A DNA stretch of 34,156 bases from an uncultured Aquimarina sp. (GCA_947498595.1 CANMKX010000037.1:1-34156); one strand, 5' to 3'. Counted from the first letter of the stretch, positions 25,701-32,929 are shown. The notes: generated from the sequence alone by a model not told the origin. Numbers and translations: made by a program.

Positions 25701-28624
25701 CTACGACTCCCGAGACAAATAGATTATTAGAAGGAGGACAAATAGGAGCTACATTCAGTAGAGATATTAATCCAGTATCTGTGAACAGTAGTACTGTTTC
25801 TTTAAGGGGTATATTAGGAGGAGTTCCTTCTCAACTAAAGTCAGCAGAATTTAACGAAGCTTTAGATCAAGTAACAATTCCGCACCAAGCAGAATTTAAT
25901 TTACCAGAAGCTTTCACGTTAGAGATGTGGATAAATCCATCGAGTTTTCCTAGTACAGGAGAAGTAGCAATTTTAGAAAAAGGTACCAATTATTCAGTAG
26001 TATTAACTTCAGACAAGAAAATAAAAATTAATGGAGTTACATCAACAACAGCTGTATTACCGTTTGAATGGACTCATATAGCAGCTGTATATGATAATGA
26101 AACTAATACTATTACAATTTATTTTAATGGAGCATCTGTAGGTTCAGGTACAGTAATTACAGATAATTTTACAGTCAATGAAGAAGCGATACAGATTGCA
26201 AAATTAGATGGAAGTAAATCTTATATAGGTTTATTAGATGAAATTCGTATGTGGAAAGAAAAAAGATCTCCTTTAGAGATTGTAACCAATATGGATAAAC
26301 AATTGATAGGTAATGAGGTAAACTTACAAGCATATTTTGTTTTTGATGATAATGCTTTAGAAGGATCAGACGGTACTCCAGATGAAGCTATTAGAGATTT
26401 TACAGGAAATGCAGTAGGGACTACAGCAACAGGAACAATTGCGTTTGTAACAGGAGAAGGAATTGCGGCACCATTAGATATTACTAGAATGGTTCAGGAT
26501 TTACAATTTAATATCCAAGTGTCTAATAATAATACAGTGGTTAATATCTTACCCGTATTTACGGATCAACAAATAGAAGGAGCCAGATTAACAGCTATGA
26601 TCTCTAATAGAATAGAAGATCCTACAGGCAATAGAGTCGTAGGTAAATCATGGGATTTTATTGTTAATAGAAATGTTTTAGAATGGAGTCTTAATAATAC
26701 AAGAATTACACAACAACAAGGTACTTCATCTAGAATAACTACAATAGATTTGGATAATTCTAATGGAGCGATCCCAATTACATATCGCTTTGTGAATTTA
26801 CCAGTATGGTTAAGTGTCGAAAAGAGAGATGGATTAACAACCACAGCTGTATCAGAAGGTAGTACGAAACGTATAGAAGCTTTAGCTGTAGAACGTGATT
26901 TAGAATTTGTCGTAGCACCATTCCTAAATCCAGGTCTGCACTCAACAAATGTATATATAGAGACTTTTGATGCTAATACAGGGCTCCCTTTAGGAACAGA
27001 GCTATTCCAATTGGAAGTTAATGTATTTTGTGATACGCCTTTATATACTACTGGATTTAATGCCAATCAGTATCTAGGTAATATGAATATGACTGGAAAA
27101 CTTTTAATCGAAGGAGTACAATCTATGGATGAAGGTGATATTGTTGCTGCATATCTAAATGGAGAGTTTAGAGGTTCTGCAAATGTAGGAAGCAATGGAG
27201 TTGTGAATTTATCAGTATTTGGAAATAATGATGAATCAGGAACACTGAGTTTTAAAGTTTGGGATAAATCTGAATGTACAGAGTATAATGGAATTGAAGA
27301 AACATATACATATGCATTCAGAAGTAGAATAGGATCTTTATCTACATTGGTAAATATGACAGTAGGATCACAATTAAGTAAAAGAATACCTATTGTACCT
27401 GGATTCCAAGAAGTAAGTTTCAATGTTAGAGATAATGAAATATCGAATGTCATATCAATTAGTTCAATTACAGGTTTAGCACCAGGAGATCAAATTATGG
27501 ATGCCGTTGATTTTAGTGTAATAGCAACAGTTACAACAGATGGTACGTATAGTTATGTAGATACCAATATTACAACTTTAGATATACGCAAAGCTTATCT
27601 AATCAGATCAACTCGTACAACTAATAGTATGATTCAGATACAAGGTATACCGGTTGATATAGACACTAATATTGAAATTGCAGGAGATAATGTAATCAAT
27701 AGTATTGCATATTTACCAAATGACTTACAACGAGTACCAATTGCTTTACGATCTTTAACATCTAATTCAGATGCGATTAGTAATGGAGATCGTATAGAGC
27801 GTAGAGGTCTAAGTGCAGAATACACTACCACTAATGGTTGGACAGGAAGTTTAACTCATTTAACCCCAGGTTTAGGATATTTATATACAGCCACAAATAA
27901 TGGAGTATTAAATTATAGAGGAATTGTATCGATGCAAAGTCAAGCAAATAGCCTAAATAGAGAAGCTCAATTGTCATATGAAAATGATGCAAGATCAATA
28001 GGATGGGAAGTCAATCCTAATGCATATGCTAAATTTATGTATATGACAGCCGTATTAGTATCAGATGATTTGGATGCAAACCAAGAATATACAATTGCCG
28101 CTTTTGTAGCAGATGAAATACGAGGTGTATCTAAAGCACATTATATGAATGATAAGTTTTATTACTTCATAGGGGTTGGAGCCAATGAGGCATCAGAAGT
28201 TGCATTTAAACTTTTTGATGGAGAGAACATAAAAACATTAGATAATGTAGAATTATTTGATCATACCAATTTATTAGGAGAAATAGAACATCCTTATGAA
28301 TTAAGACTTACTTCGAAAGTGGATCAAAATAATGAAATCGGAACTGTTTTAGGTTTAGACTTAAAGCAAAATATACCGAACCCAATGAAGGATACAACCC
28401 AAATAAACTACAGCGTACCAGAAGATGGATATGTAGATATAAGCTTATATAATATATTAGGACAAAAGGTACATACATTTGTGTCTAATGCTGTAAAAGG
28501 TAATGTATTACATTCAATACACTGGAATGGTATAGTGAAAGAAAGAATACTTTCTAGCGGTATTTATATCTATAAATTGAATTATAAAGGACAAGAATTG
28601 CAACGCAAATTGATCATAGAATAA
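19718..28624 (+). CDS. Giant multi-LamG protein with T9SS sorting domain, operon B
   Basis: A 2968-aa paralogue of 5199-14138 with the same domain order over its whole length. Order: signal peptide (about 1-26; an in-frame ATG three codons later is an equally good start); LamG about 28-208; FN3-like; carboxypeptidase-regulatory-like halves around LamG 2 (about 428-608); a second such domain; LamG 3 about 807-975; the LHDPPG motif, at about residue 1322, the same place as in the paralogue; the DDDAGDQF motif near 1672; Big_5-like domain with inserted LamG 4 (about 1991-2328); two AAFVADEIRG-type modules; T9SS type A sorting domain about 2878-2968 (KQNIPNP, LYNILGQ, LSSGIYIYKL). Sequence divergence is clear throughout, so the duplication is old, yet no frame is broken. 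Exported through T9SS to the surface or medium; binding target unknown. Confidence 0.88.
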   Translation: MIYMINNKIQHIILCILMLYANYGIAQVERPPVLILNGGNNFQTHFDANTKLTSELLNKGLPNEATIEFWVMAAPGSMQEQDDYSPWKLSNLEGNNQEFTIKGSKDRIQLTIGNAVIPEIALEGDNQLGNNEWHHIALVFESGETNIEQLVRVYIDGIQHAVMQYVTNIRPEHLYFTIAAQDQLSIAEYRAWNRKRTQAQVEATRYRSFFNQNSANINTLASSGLVMAYVDSVFEETSLTNLPKLETLHWSNKITTTGELVRADAAHVISRFNGSLRLAELTTMADHPIFGLRDVLLEATDGNGADYTTVSGGRDGVTLRWPHLRDVNRYIIARRNIADASSLPQQIEIMNVEEDFPVSTFIEFFDSNILPNELYEYTVTPNRGNAGIDNGFVFSNGNVEGIIQTPSNVATRNALVKAIPENGDIPGSALEFREGDSPIGINDVSIFEQAKGEGTIEFWYRTPTVATGKNIVFKLDIGEVQITDSNIKIISGNPTSVNTTITYLTANKPNDTDWHHYAFTFGSKGGSLYIDGGIAPTDGATGFTANATTTIPFIVGLNRTSQFSFNAVVHNKYQLDEMRIWKGQRSTVEIGRYKDLILAGIEPNLLAYYRFDLSDRKRIYNQALETRGSFKGTSYSELRHLDANEQAPIVYGVYTTHEGLYSMTTINAGRQGVDGIGNDLSYRIIPSRANSDFMPEVLVRDIERSLTPRTQQADFTDVSALPISGRIVYRIPDPDDTSQTFDIPSLAGTGLELDGLIVNSIDPQAQVRTNSDGVYVITASPGRHTLRVANNILATSDDESDNGDQTSLDFNGSTGYAQTNSNVRIENNDNFTWSGFIQPDIIPEGSEETFNPIQTILHWGSIRLELRNNDRLYLVINDADVLNSEIPINSRYVFFAISADPINTTISLTVNNNYKTTAYIGERIDDKVYLGAENIGTRENPRINFSRTNIDVLEYRTVSYTAQELRDLRDGNIIENDEDNLKLTYTFEHRRGTRAVNIAVNENSGENNFLSLQDGASFNNTSSSGYLRRFNYEYRAIGEGSVAPLIDPVNDSQYVFNITEAVSSINFENLTRRSFIGNIVVPCDYGVGDWTGTITRTDIAFPAYSIDIDNDNFNVDRTIFEVHGLVPGQYRVDITNTESGRVVQSPILDLRRGNLSYDFQYRNEIESETTFYALREGEMQGLLDGATFFNQADLDSRRVDPSCSDSNGDIHILDAGSAVLVSVNIFERYGQHKCVVEGAQVNLGGDMIIGNLNIKSNDMGNANFISTLRSPNFVGDHTRNLTIAASHNGRSLNDSDRAYLIGAQRGNSNFTLINPTVGYVLHDPPGDKSSSTLSEGATYTYNKTIEGGFDIVTGLTATPGGTSISMDNIVLNVVAPLGVGAAAGFAIRTATTEVDFELGGEVASTFRRVTGNGNSITLGHMISTPTESTYVGQDADVFVGTAQVLTFGGGRNLIVTDCVANVDNDTTVMTAEESTPFVVTRQQIEDQTIPDLQRRFIERHDELFPVSTDVKAARNSLALGATIEGFSYDISTADADHDLANFKVQIDGWKEIIRRAPRDQQRAIFDAAATLSSTTDDLRNLQGEYNNIERFDRQLSFSAGPTSTYQFERQINNSEQIGGSVTNTINTGFTSDISVLGIAIGLRTNLAVSGVVGGSRSTERQSSRVESFTFEDDDAGDQFDVLIRRDPIYDTPMFFTNAGQSMCPFESGTKSRRGVEISVDKTVGFGTGDETILYTLTLRNTQTAEDATPKKVAVGINASSNDKGAFIILNESPILEPTTRSEFTFGLDPSSPTGVQQEIVTQLRIGRGTDAPENISYDDIGIQILIDQGCESKIDYQLYREDEYAEEGVVPFDEIFVTSHFSGPCISEIEADLPAEEWVVNGRDNNELDFRFRIPEIVNEEVDDDFKVLIEYVIPGNNTPFILEELTLAQLNDNIKINTGYIEYTADVSSLVDGTYRFRVTPFCDDGGANLASSKMNPTPFVTGTILRISPVITTTTPETNRLLEGGQIGATFSRDINPVSVNSSTVSLRGILGGVPSQLKSAEFNEALDQVTIPHQAEFNLPEAFTLEMWINPSSFPSTGEVAILEKGTNYSVVLTSDKKIKINGVTSTTAVLPFEWTHIAAVYDNETNTITIYFNGASVGSGTVITDNFTVNEEAIQIAKLDGSKSYIGLLDEIRMWKEKRSPLEIVTNMDKQLIGNEVNLQAYFVFDDNALEGSDGTPDEAIRDFTGNAVGTTATGTIAFVTGEGIAAPLDITRMVQDLQFNIQVSNNNTVVNILPVFTDQQIEGARLTAMISNRIEDPTGNRVVGKSWDFIVNRNVLEWSLNNTRITQQQGTSSRITTIDLDNSNGAIPITYRFVNLPVWLSVEKRDGLTTTAVSEGSTKRIEALAVERDLEFVVAPFLNPGLHSTNVYIETFDANTGLPLGTELFQLEVNVFCDTPLYTTGFNANQYLGNMNMTGKLLIEGVQSMDEGDIVAAYLNGEFRGSANVGSNGVVNLSVFGNNDESGTLSFKVWDKSECTEYNGIEETYTYAFRSRIGSLSTLVNMTVGSQLSKRIPIVPGFQEVSFNVRDNEISNVISISSITGLAPGDQIMDAVDFSVIATVTTDGTYSYVDTNITTLDIRKAYLIRSTRTTNSMIQIQGIPVDIDTNIEIAGDNVINSIAYLPNDLQRVPIALRSLTSNSDAISNGDRIERRGLSAEYTTTNGWTGSLTHLTPGLGYLYTATNNGVLNYRGIVSMQSQANSLNREAQLSYENDARSIGWEVNPNAYAKFMYMTAVLVSDDLDANQEYTIAAFVADEIRGVSKAHYMNDKFYYFIGVGANEASEVAFKLFDGENIKTLDNVELFDHTNLLGEIEHPYELRLTSKVDQNNEIGTVLGLDLKQNIPNPMKDTTQINYSVPEDGYVDISLYNILGQKVHTFVSNAVKGNVLHSIHWNGIVKERILSSGIYIYKLNYKGQELQRKLIIE

Positions 28625-28660
28625 TAAATACAATATAGATTTATTAAAATTTCAAATAAG

Positions 28661-28687
28661 AAACGGCCTTAAATTAAGGCCGTTTTT
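28661..28687 (+). terminator. Strong terminator after operon B
   Basis: ACGGCCTT pairs exactly with AAGGCCGT around AAATT, with AA before it and a T6 tail. It lies 37 bases after the giant gene and may also serve the convergent Crp/Fnr gene on the other strand. Confidence 0.9.
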
Positions 28688-28751
28688 TATTTACTATATA
28701 TAGAAGTGAAATCTTCAAGAAAATAACGTAAGTAAATTAAAGAAGAGATGA

Positions 28752-29387
28752 TTACAATAAAGTAATAGATCGAATATTTCGCTTCAAAATATTTTTTTGT
28801 TCAAAATCCTTTAAATACCTACTCACAGTTTCTCTAGAACAATTCAAATCGTTAGCTATTTGTTGATGAGGTAATGTTATTTCATTAGACTTAAAATAAA
28901 AAGATTTTTGTTTTAGGTAGTTAAACATTCTAGATTTCAAAGTGATTTTATGATACGATTTAATCAGATTCAATATAGAATCGCAATGATTTTGCTGAGA
29001 CTTTAAATAAGCTTGAAGAATTATAGGATATTGATTAGACCAAGTAAGAATCAAATCCAAAGGTAGGGATACAATTATACTATGATCAATCGATATATAA
29101 GACAAATTAACCGGTTGATTATTAAATAAATTATTGTAATTAGCTAGAATAGAAAGTTCAGTATGTCGATGCGTATACAATAGCGTCTTTTTTACAATAC
29201 TATCTAGATAAACCTCGATAGAACCTTTGACAATTAGATAAGCAAAAGAATAATCAGATTGTCCCTCGTGTAAAAAAGTCTCGCTCGGTGTAAACTCTTT
29301 TATAGTACCATTTTTTAATATTAGATCTATTAATTTATTAGATATTTCATATTGATTGAATAGAGAAGTAAATATAGAATCATTCAT
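28752..29387 (-). CDS. Crp/Fnr-family regulator (downstream of operon B)
   Basis: A 211-aa protein from the ATG at 29387; an upstream ATG at 29438 would add 17 hydrophobic residues not seen in the relatives. Beta-roll about 25-115 (YLIVKGSIEVYLD), dimer helix, then HTH EITLPHQQIANDLNCSRETVSRYLKDFEQKNIL. The recognition helix SRETVSR is fully canonical: it has the R-E-x-x-x-R of Crp and the E-x-x-S-R of FNR, so it could read TGTGA or TTGAT half-sites such as those before both operons. It is the sister of 15031-15663, which has lost these residues. Convergent with operon B. Confidence 0.84.
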   Translation of the reverse strand: MNDSIFTSLFNQYEISNKLIDLILKNGTIKEFTPSETFLHEGQSDYSFAYLIVKGSIEVYLDSIVKKTLLYTHRHTELSILANYNNLFNNQPVNLSYISIDHSIIVSLPLDLILTWSNQYPIILQAYLKSQQNHCDSILNLIKSYHKITLKSRMFNYLKQKSFYFKSNEITLPHQQIANDLNCSRETVSRYLKDFEQKNILKRNIRSITLL

Positions 29388-29635
29388 AAGGATTAAGCAA
29401 TTAATGGAGAAAACAGTAGCATGAATAATTTTTTTCAATCAATAGGACTGTAATCTTTTTAGAATAATAAATTTTATATATAGTATAAATAGAGGTTTCG
29501 AAGACAAGCTATTTGGTTATTTTAAGAAAAGAAAAATAAATAGTTATACGACATTAAAAAGCGACTCAACGACCTAGTTTAACCTCTAAAAAGATCGGAG
29601 CGATATTTTAAATTTAAAACAGATAAACTTGTGGT
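29388..29635. other. Gene-free stretch
   Basis: About 250 AT-rich bases upstream of the Crp/Fnr gene. It should hold that gene's promoter on the minus strand, but I could not place the boxes. No repeat or reading frame of note. Confidence 0.45.
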
Positions 29636-29728
29636 ATGAAATTTAAAAAATGTAGCTCAAAACAAAAGCTAGAAATATTAAACATTCTAACTACACATAA
29701 AATAAAATCTGAATATGATATTAATTAA
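29636..29728 (+). pseudogene. Possible IS3-type OrfA fragment
   Basis: A 30-codon frame beginning MKFKKCSSKQKLEILNIL has the look of the N-terminal HTH of IS3-group OrfA proteins (pattern MK(Y/F)K-x-W-S-x-x-QK). After about 20 codons it runs into the repeat that starts at 29704 and stops. Too short to be sure; read as a transposase stump cut by the repeat. Confidence 0.3.
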
Positions 29729-29882
29729 AACCTATGTATTGCTAGTAATCTGATTCTAATAATATTATAAAGATCTTTCAAGAGAAGCAAAAATCCATTT
29801 TAAAGCTGCCTGATATTTGCTATATTTAACTTTTATAAAACGATAAAATAACAAATAGGGATTTCTGCGCAGACTCCCGTTG
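29704..29882 (+). repeat. Cassette-spacer repeat, copy 1 (before HEPN gene)
   Basis: About 179 bases that recur at 30812-30991. Shared phrases include AAAATCTGAATAT, AAAATCCATTTTAAA, CTTTTATAAAAC, ATAAAATAACAAATAG and TGCGCAGACTCC(C/T)GTTG. The repeat ends 31 bases before the AbiJ/HEPN-like gene. Its left arm (the first half of the hairpin seen in the other copies) is degraded. Confidence 0.7.
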
Positions 29883-29913
29883 GCTACAATGTCGAAAAAC
29901 CACTATTAATCGA

Positions 29914-30762
29914 ATGGCAAAATTGAAAGAAACTGAAAAACTTATTCTTGAAAAATTATTTGATATGCAAGGTGGTTATGTGCTGGAATTTTCTAATTCA
30001 AAGTTTCAACAATTCATATACAATACATTCAAAATTAATATTTATAGTTCAAAATACTCTGTTCATGGAGATTCTAAAGCTAAAAGACTAAGAACATTTT
30101 GGGATTTAGAGAATGACAATACAATCGGTAGACTAATTAATGAATTGATTGAAGTTTGGGAAACTGATAAAGTTCTGAAAAACAAAAGTTTATCTGAAGC
30201 TGAGAAGAACTTAAAAGACAAAGCACAAAACATTGCGAAGAGACTTCTTGGAATACAGAATAAGATAGCTAATAAAGAAGAAACTGTTGAGTACTTTTTA
30301 AATAAAGATTTCGAGATAGTCTCTTTGGAGAGATTAAATATTGACGGTTCAGTAATAGATATTTTAAATTCAAGAATTAATGAAATACAAAATTCTATAA
30401 AAACAAAATCAGTTCTAAGCTGCATAGTTTTATGTGGTAGCGTATTAGAGGGGATTTTATTGGGTATTGCATCTAATAGAATGAAAGAATTCAATAAATG
30501 CGAGATAAGTCCAAAGGATAGAAAAACTCAGAAAGTTTTAGCTTTTAACCAATGGTCTTTGGCAAACTTCATTGATGTTTCTTATAAACTGGGATTAATT
30601 GGATTGGATGTTAAAAAGTATAGTCATTCATTGCGAGATTTTCGAAATTATATACATCCTTACCAACAAATGACTTCTGGATTTAATCCGGATATTGAAA
30701 CAGCTAAAATTTCTTGGCAAGTGTTAAAAGCTTCAATAACAGATTTATCCATAAAATTATAA
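29914..30762 (+). CDS. AbiJ-like / HEPN-domain protein, probable abortive infection factor
   Basis: A 282-aa soluble protein. The N-terminal part (1-85: KETEKLILEKLFDMQGGYVL, then FSNSKFQQF, SKAKRLRTFW) matches my recollection of AbiJ N-terminal domains, which occur fused to varied effector domains in anti-phage proteins. The C-terminal part (about 165-282) is helical and carries LRDFRNYIHPY: an Arg followed three residues later by His, in the place of the HEPN R-x4-6-H RNase motif. It also has the early SCIVLCGSVLEGILLG helix typical of HEPN-like proteins. The spacing is slightly short, so RNase activity is likely but unproven. No partner gene adjoins it. Repeats of the same family flank it on both sides, so it reads as mobile cargo. 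Confidence 0.65.
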   Translation: MAKLKETEKLILEKLFDMQGGYVLEFSNSKFQQFIYNTFKINIYSSKYSVHGDSKAKRLRTFWDLENDNTIGRLINELIEVWETDKVLKNKSLSEAEKNLKDKAQNIAKRLLGIQNKIANKEETVEYFLNKDFEIVSLERLNIDGSVIDILNSRINEIQNSIKTKSVLSCIVLCGSVLEGILLGIASNRMKEFNKCEISPKDRKTQKVLAFNQWSLANFIDVSYKLGLIGLDVKKYSHSLRDFRNYIHPYQQMTSGFNPDIETAKISWQVLKASITDLSIKL

Positions 30763-30783
30763 ATAAAAAAAACAGTAGCCAAA

Positions 30784-30991
30784 AACTAAGTATTCAGATT
30801 ACATATAGAACAAAATCTGAATATAGGGTTGACTAAAACCCACGTATTGTTAGTTGTTTGATTCCAAAAATCTTATAAAAGTCTTTTCAAAAGAAACAAA
30901 AATCCATTTTAAAATCACTTGACATTGGCTATATTTAGCTTTTATAAAACCATAAAATAACAAATAGAGGTTTTTGCGCAGACTCCTGTTG
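30784..30991 (+). repeat. Cassette-spacer repeat, copy 2 (between HEPN and RES genes)
   Basis: It opens with ACTAAGTATTCAGATT, whose ATTCAGATT arm (30792-30800) pairs exactly with AATCTGAAT (30814-30822) around a 13-base loop. TTGACTAAAACCCACGTATTGTTAG follows in two overlapping pieces. This head corresponds to the first 75 or so bases of the IS91-type terminal repeats. The remaining 110 or so bases match copy 1 at 29704-29882 instead, ending in TGCGCAGACTCCTGTTG just before the RES gene. Confidence 0.7.
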
Positions 30992-31012
30992 TAACACATT
31001 AAAATCATTATT

Positions 31013-31985
31013 TTGGAAAAAGATGATAATACTTTAGATGAATTTCCTAGTCTAGAAAAAACTACACAGGCAATAAACAAACTGAAAAATTATAAATGGC
31101 CAATATTTGATCCTGATATAAATTCTGATATTGATAAGTTTATAAAAGAAATTGAAGATATAGTTATTAATGAATTCTATATATTTCCATCGACACTAAA
31201 ACGAATAGAATTCAAAGACTTTAAGATTAATATTTTTAGAGCAAGAGAAGTTTCAACATTCACAAACATAAATATCTTTTCTGAACACTCATATCCTCCA
31301 CCTTCTTTTACTGGTATGGGTAGGTGTAATTTTCCTAAAAACCCTGTTTTTTTATGCTGCAAATCATCCAGGTGCGGCATTAATGGAGGTTACAGGAGGT
31401 AAAGACTTTACAAGCAAACAATTTTGTGTTTCTAAATGGAAAATTATAAAATCTGATAAAAAGCTTTTCTTTGAAAATTATCTCCGAAATAAATTACCTT
31501 CTGATAATCCTTTTAGAGGTCTAAATTTTGATTTAATGCAAAGATTTGATGAAACTTTCGAACAGAAATTAAATACAGAAAAAAGGCAAGCAATTATAAA
31601 ATATTTTGATTTCCTAGATGATTGTTTTATTAATGATTCTAATTACTCTTTGTCTGCGGCATTAGCGCATAGGGCAATATACAGAGAACATCATATGAGA
31701 ACAGATATTCTAATGTATCCAAGTAAACAAAGTCTTTTGAAAGGTGTTAATTTTGCTATAAACCCCAACTTTGCAAGCAACTATCTTTATATTCAGAGGT
31801 TTTATATCGTTACTATTAATTCAGTCGAAAAAGATAAATCAAAATTTAATATTTCTTTTCAAAACTATGGAACGGTTGAAAAAGGATTGACTTATTGGAA
31901 AAAAATAACTAAAAAAGATGATGTCTTTGAAAATTATATAATTGAGGATTTTGGAAAATCATTTTACGAAAACATATTACAATAA
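31013..31985 (+). pseudogene. RES-domain toxin gene, frameshifted at a T7 tract
   Basis: Two overlapping frames (31013-31402 and 31383-31985) join into one protein of about 323 aa if one T is removed from the T7 run at 31347-31353. The join gives GRCNFPKNPVFYAANHPGA followed by ALMEV, the signature of RES-family NAD+-degrading toxins. The named residues are present: Arg in FRARE and GRCN, Glu in MEV, and Ser in YPS (31716-31724) followed by NFAINPNF. The usual Xre-type antitoxin gene is not beside it. The start is uncertain: TTG at 31013 is the only reasonable one, and no in-frame ATG is near. The frameshift could be decay, slippage-based switching or a sequencing error. The stop codon lies inside the first bases of the next repeat. 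Confidence 0.72.
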
Positions 31986-32281
31986 CTAAGCATTCGGATT
32001 GCTCGTAGAATAGTATCTGAATGCAGTGTTGATTAACACCCATGTATTGCTAGCGATTTAAGCTCTATGGGGTTTACGGAGCTTTTTCTTGGAGGTATTA
32101 GAGCTAATAAAAGTTCTTCTTTTGAAGATAATGATATGATTTACATATTAATTAAACTGTTTTTTTATTAAAAAACCTACTTTTAGAACAATTCAAGTAT
32201 CATCTTTATTTTTGGACATAGGTATCCTACGATGCCTTAGCATTTAATTTTTTAGCTATTTTTTGATTTTTTAGTTGGTCT
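31981..32281 (+). repeat. IS91-type terminal repeat, copy 2
   Basis: About 301 bases matching 1804-2101 at roughly 85% by eye, same orientation. The outer stem GCATTC / GAATGC is intact, while the inner stem is weakened (TTGCTC / GAATAG). The right end still carries the last transposase codons (QLKNQKIAKK when read on the minus strand) but nothing of the rest of the gene. It is a solo terminus directly abutting the RES gene. Confidence 0.75.
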
Positions 32282-32534
32282 GTAAATAACACTTCAAAAA
32301 TAACTCAGTATATTAACTGAAAACTGATCCGTTTAAGAGATGTGTAATTCCGATTCCGATTTACAATCAATCATTTAAAATTTAATAGCGATAACTATTT
32401 TTATAACGGCCATAATGAATATTGTTTTTTAAGAGATAAGCATGGTTTTTCTATTGCTTAGGTATTGATAAATACCGTTTGATTTGTTGTTGATGGGGCA
32501 GTTTTCAGTTACTATGATGGTAACTTTTCAAGTA
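32282..32534. other. Gene-free stretch with one hairpin repeat
   Basis: About 250 bases from the edge of the IS91-type repeat to the next gene. Apart from the 39-bp repeat at 32442-32480 I see no gene, RNA or terminator. Confidence 0.5.
32442..32480. repeat. 39-bp hairpin repeat, copy 1
   Basis: Matches 32836-32874 in 35 of 39 positions. The centre GGTATT / AATACC can form a small stem; in copy 2 it is GATATT / AATATC, so both arms changed together and pairing is kept. Confidence 0.65.
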
Positions 32535-32795
32535 CTATATATCGTAATAGTTTTTTCTAGTATTTGTAGTTATAGAATTGTCTAAAAAGTGTTCTATTTT
32601 ATTGTTTAGTTTATCAACTTTCTGATTCATATAATAACAGAGTTTTTTATCTTCTACTACCTTTTCTATCATTCTTAAAGCTTCATCTATTTGAGCTGGA
32701 AAAAGTGATTTAGAGTTAGCATATTTTATAAAAGCTTCTTTTATTTCAAGATGCGCTTTCTCTAGGTTTTTTATTTCCGTATTTGAATGTTTCAT
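32535..32795 (-). CDS. Small helical protein of unknown function
   Basis: An 86-aa charged, probably all-helical protein (KNLEKAHLEIKEAFIKYANSK, later DEALRMIEKVVEDKK) without signal peptide. No family recognised. It stands alone, with a copy of a 39-bp hairpin repeat on each side. The coding look is fair: continuous heptad-like helices and an ATG with an A-rich leader. Confidence 0.5.
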   Translation of the reverse strand: MKHSNTEIKNLEKAHLEIKEAFIKYANSKSLFPAQIDEALRMIEKVVEDKKLCYYMNQKVDKLNNKIEHFLDNSITTNTRKNYYDI

Positions 32796-32835
32796 TTTTA
32801 TAATTTATTTTTCCTTCAAAAACAGTAAAATTATG

Positions 32836-32874
32836 ATGGTTTTTCCATCGCTTAGATATTGATAAATATCGTTT
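32836..32874. repeat. 39-bp hairpin repeat, copy 2
   Basis: Second copy of the repeat at 32442-32480, same orientation, about 40 bases upstream of the start of the 86-aa minus-strand gene. Compensatory changes in the stem suggest that the hairpin, or a palindromic protein site, is what is conserved. Confidence 0.65.
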
Positions 32875-32929
32875 CTTTGCCAACCCTTTATGCTTTTAAA
32901 CAAGAGTGTATAACTATACTAAGTTGTAA

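Noticed and set aside
5199..28624. Minus-strand ORFs of 65-167 codons inside the giant genes
   Set aside because: They are shadows of long continuous plus-strand coding regions with clear domains and have no recognisable products.
30850..31080. 76-codon minus-strand ORF
   Set aside because: It covers the spacer repeat and the start of the RES reading frame and shows no coding character.
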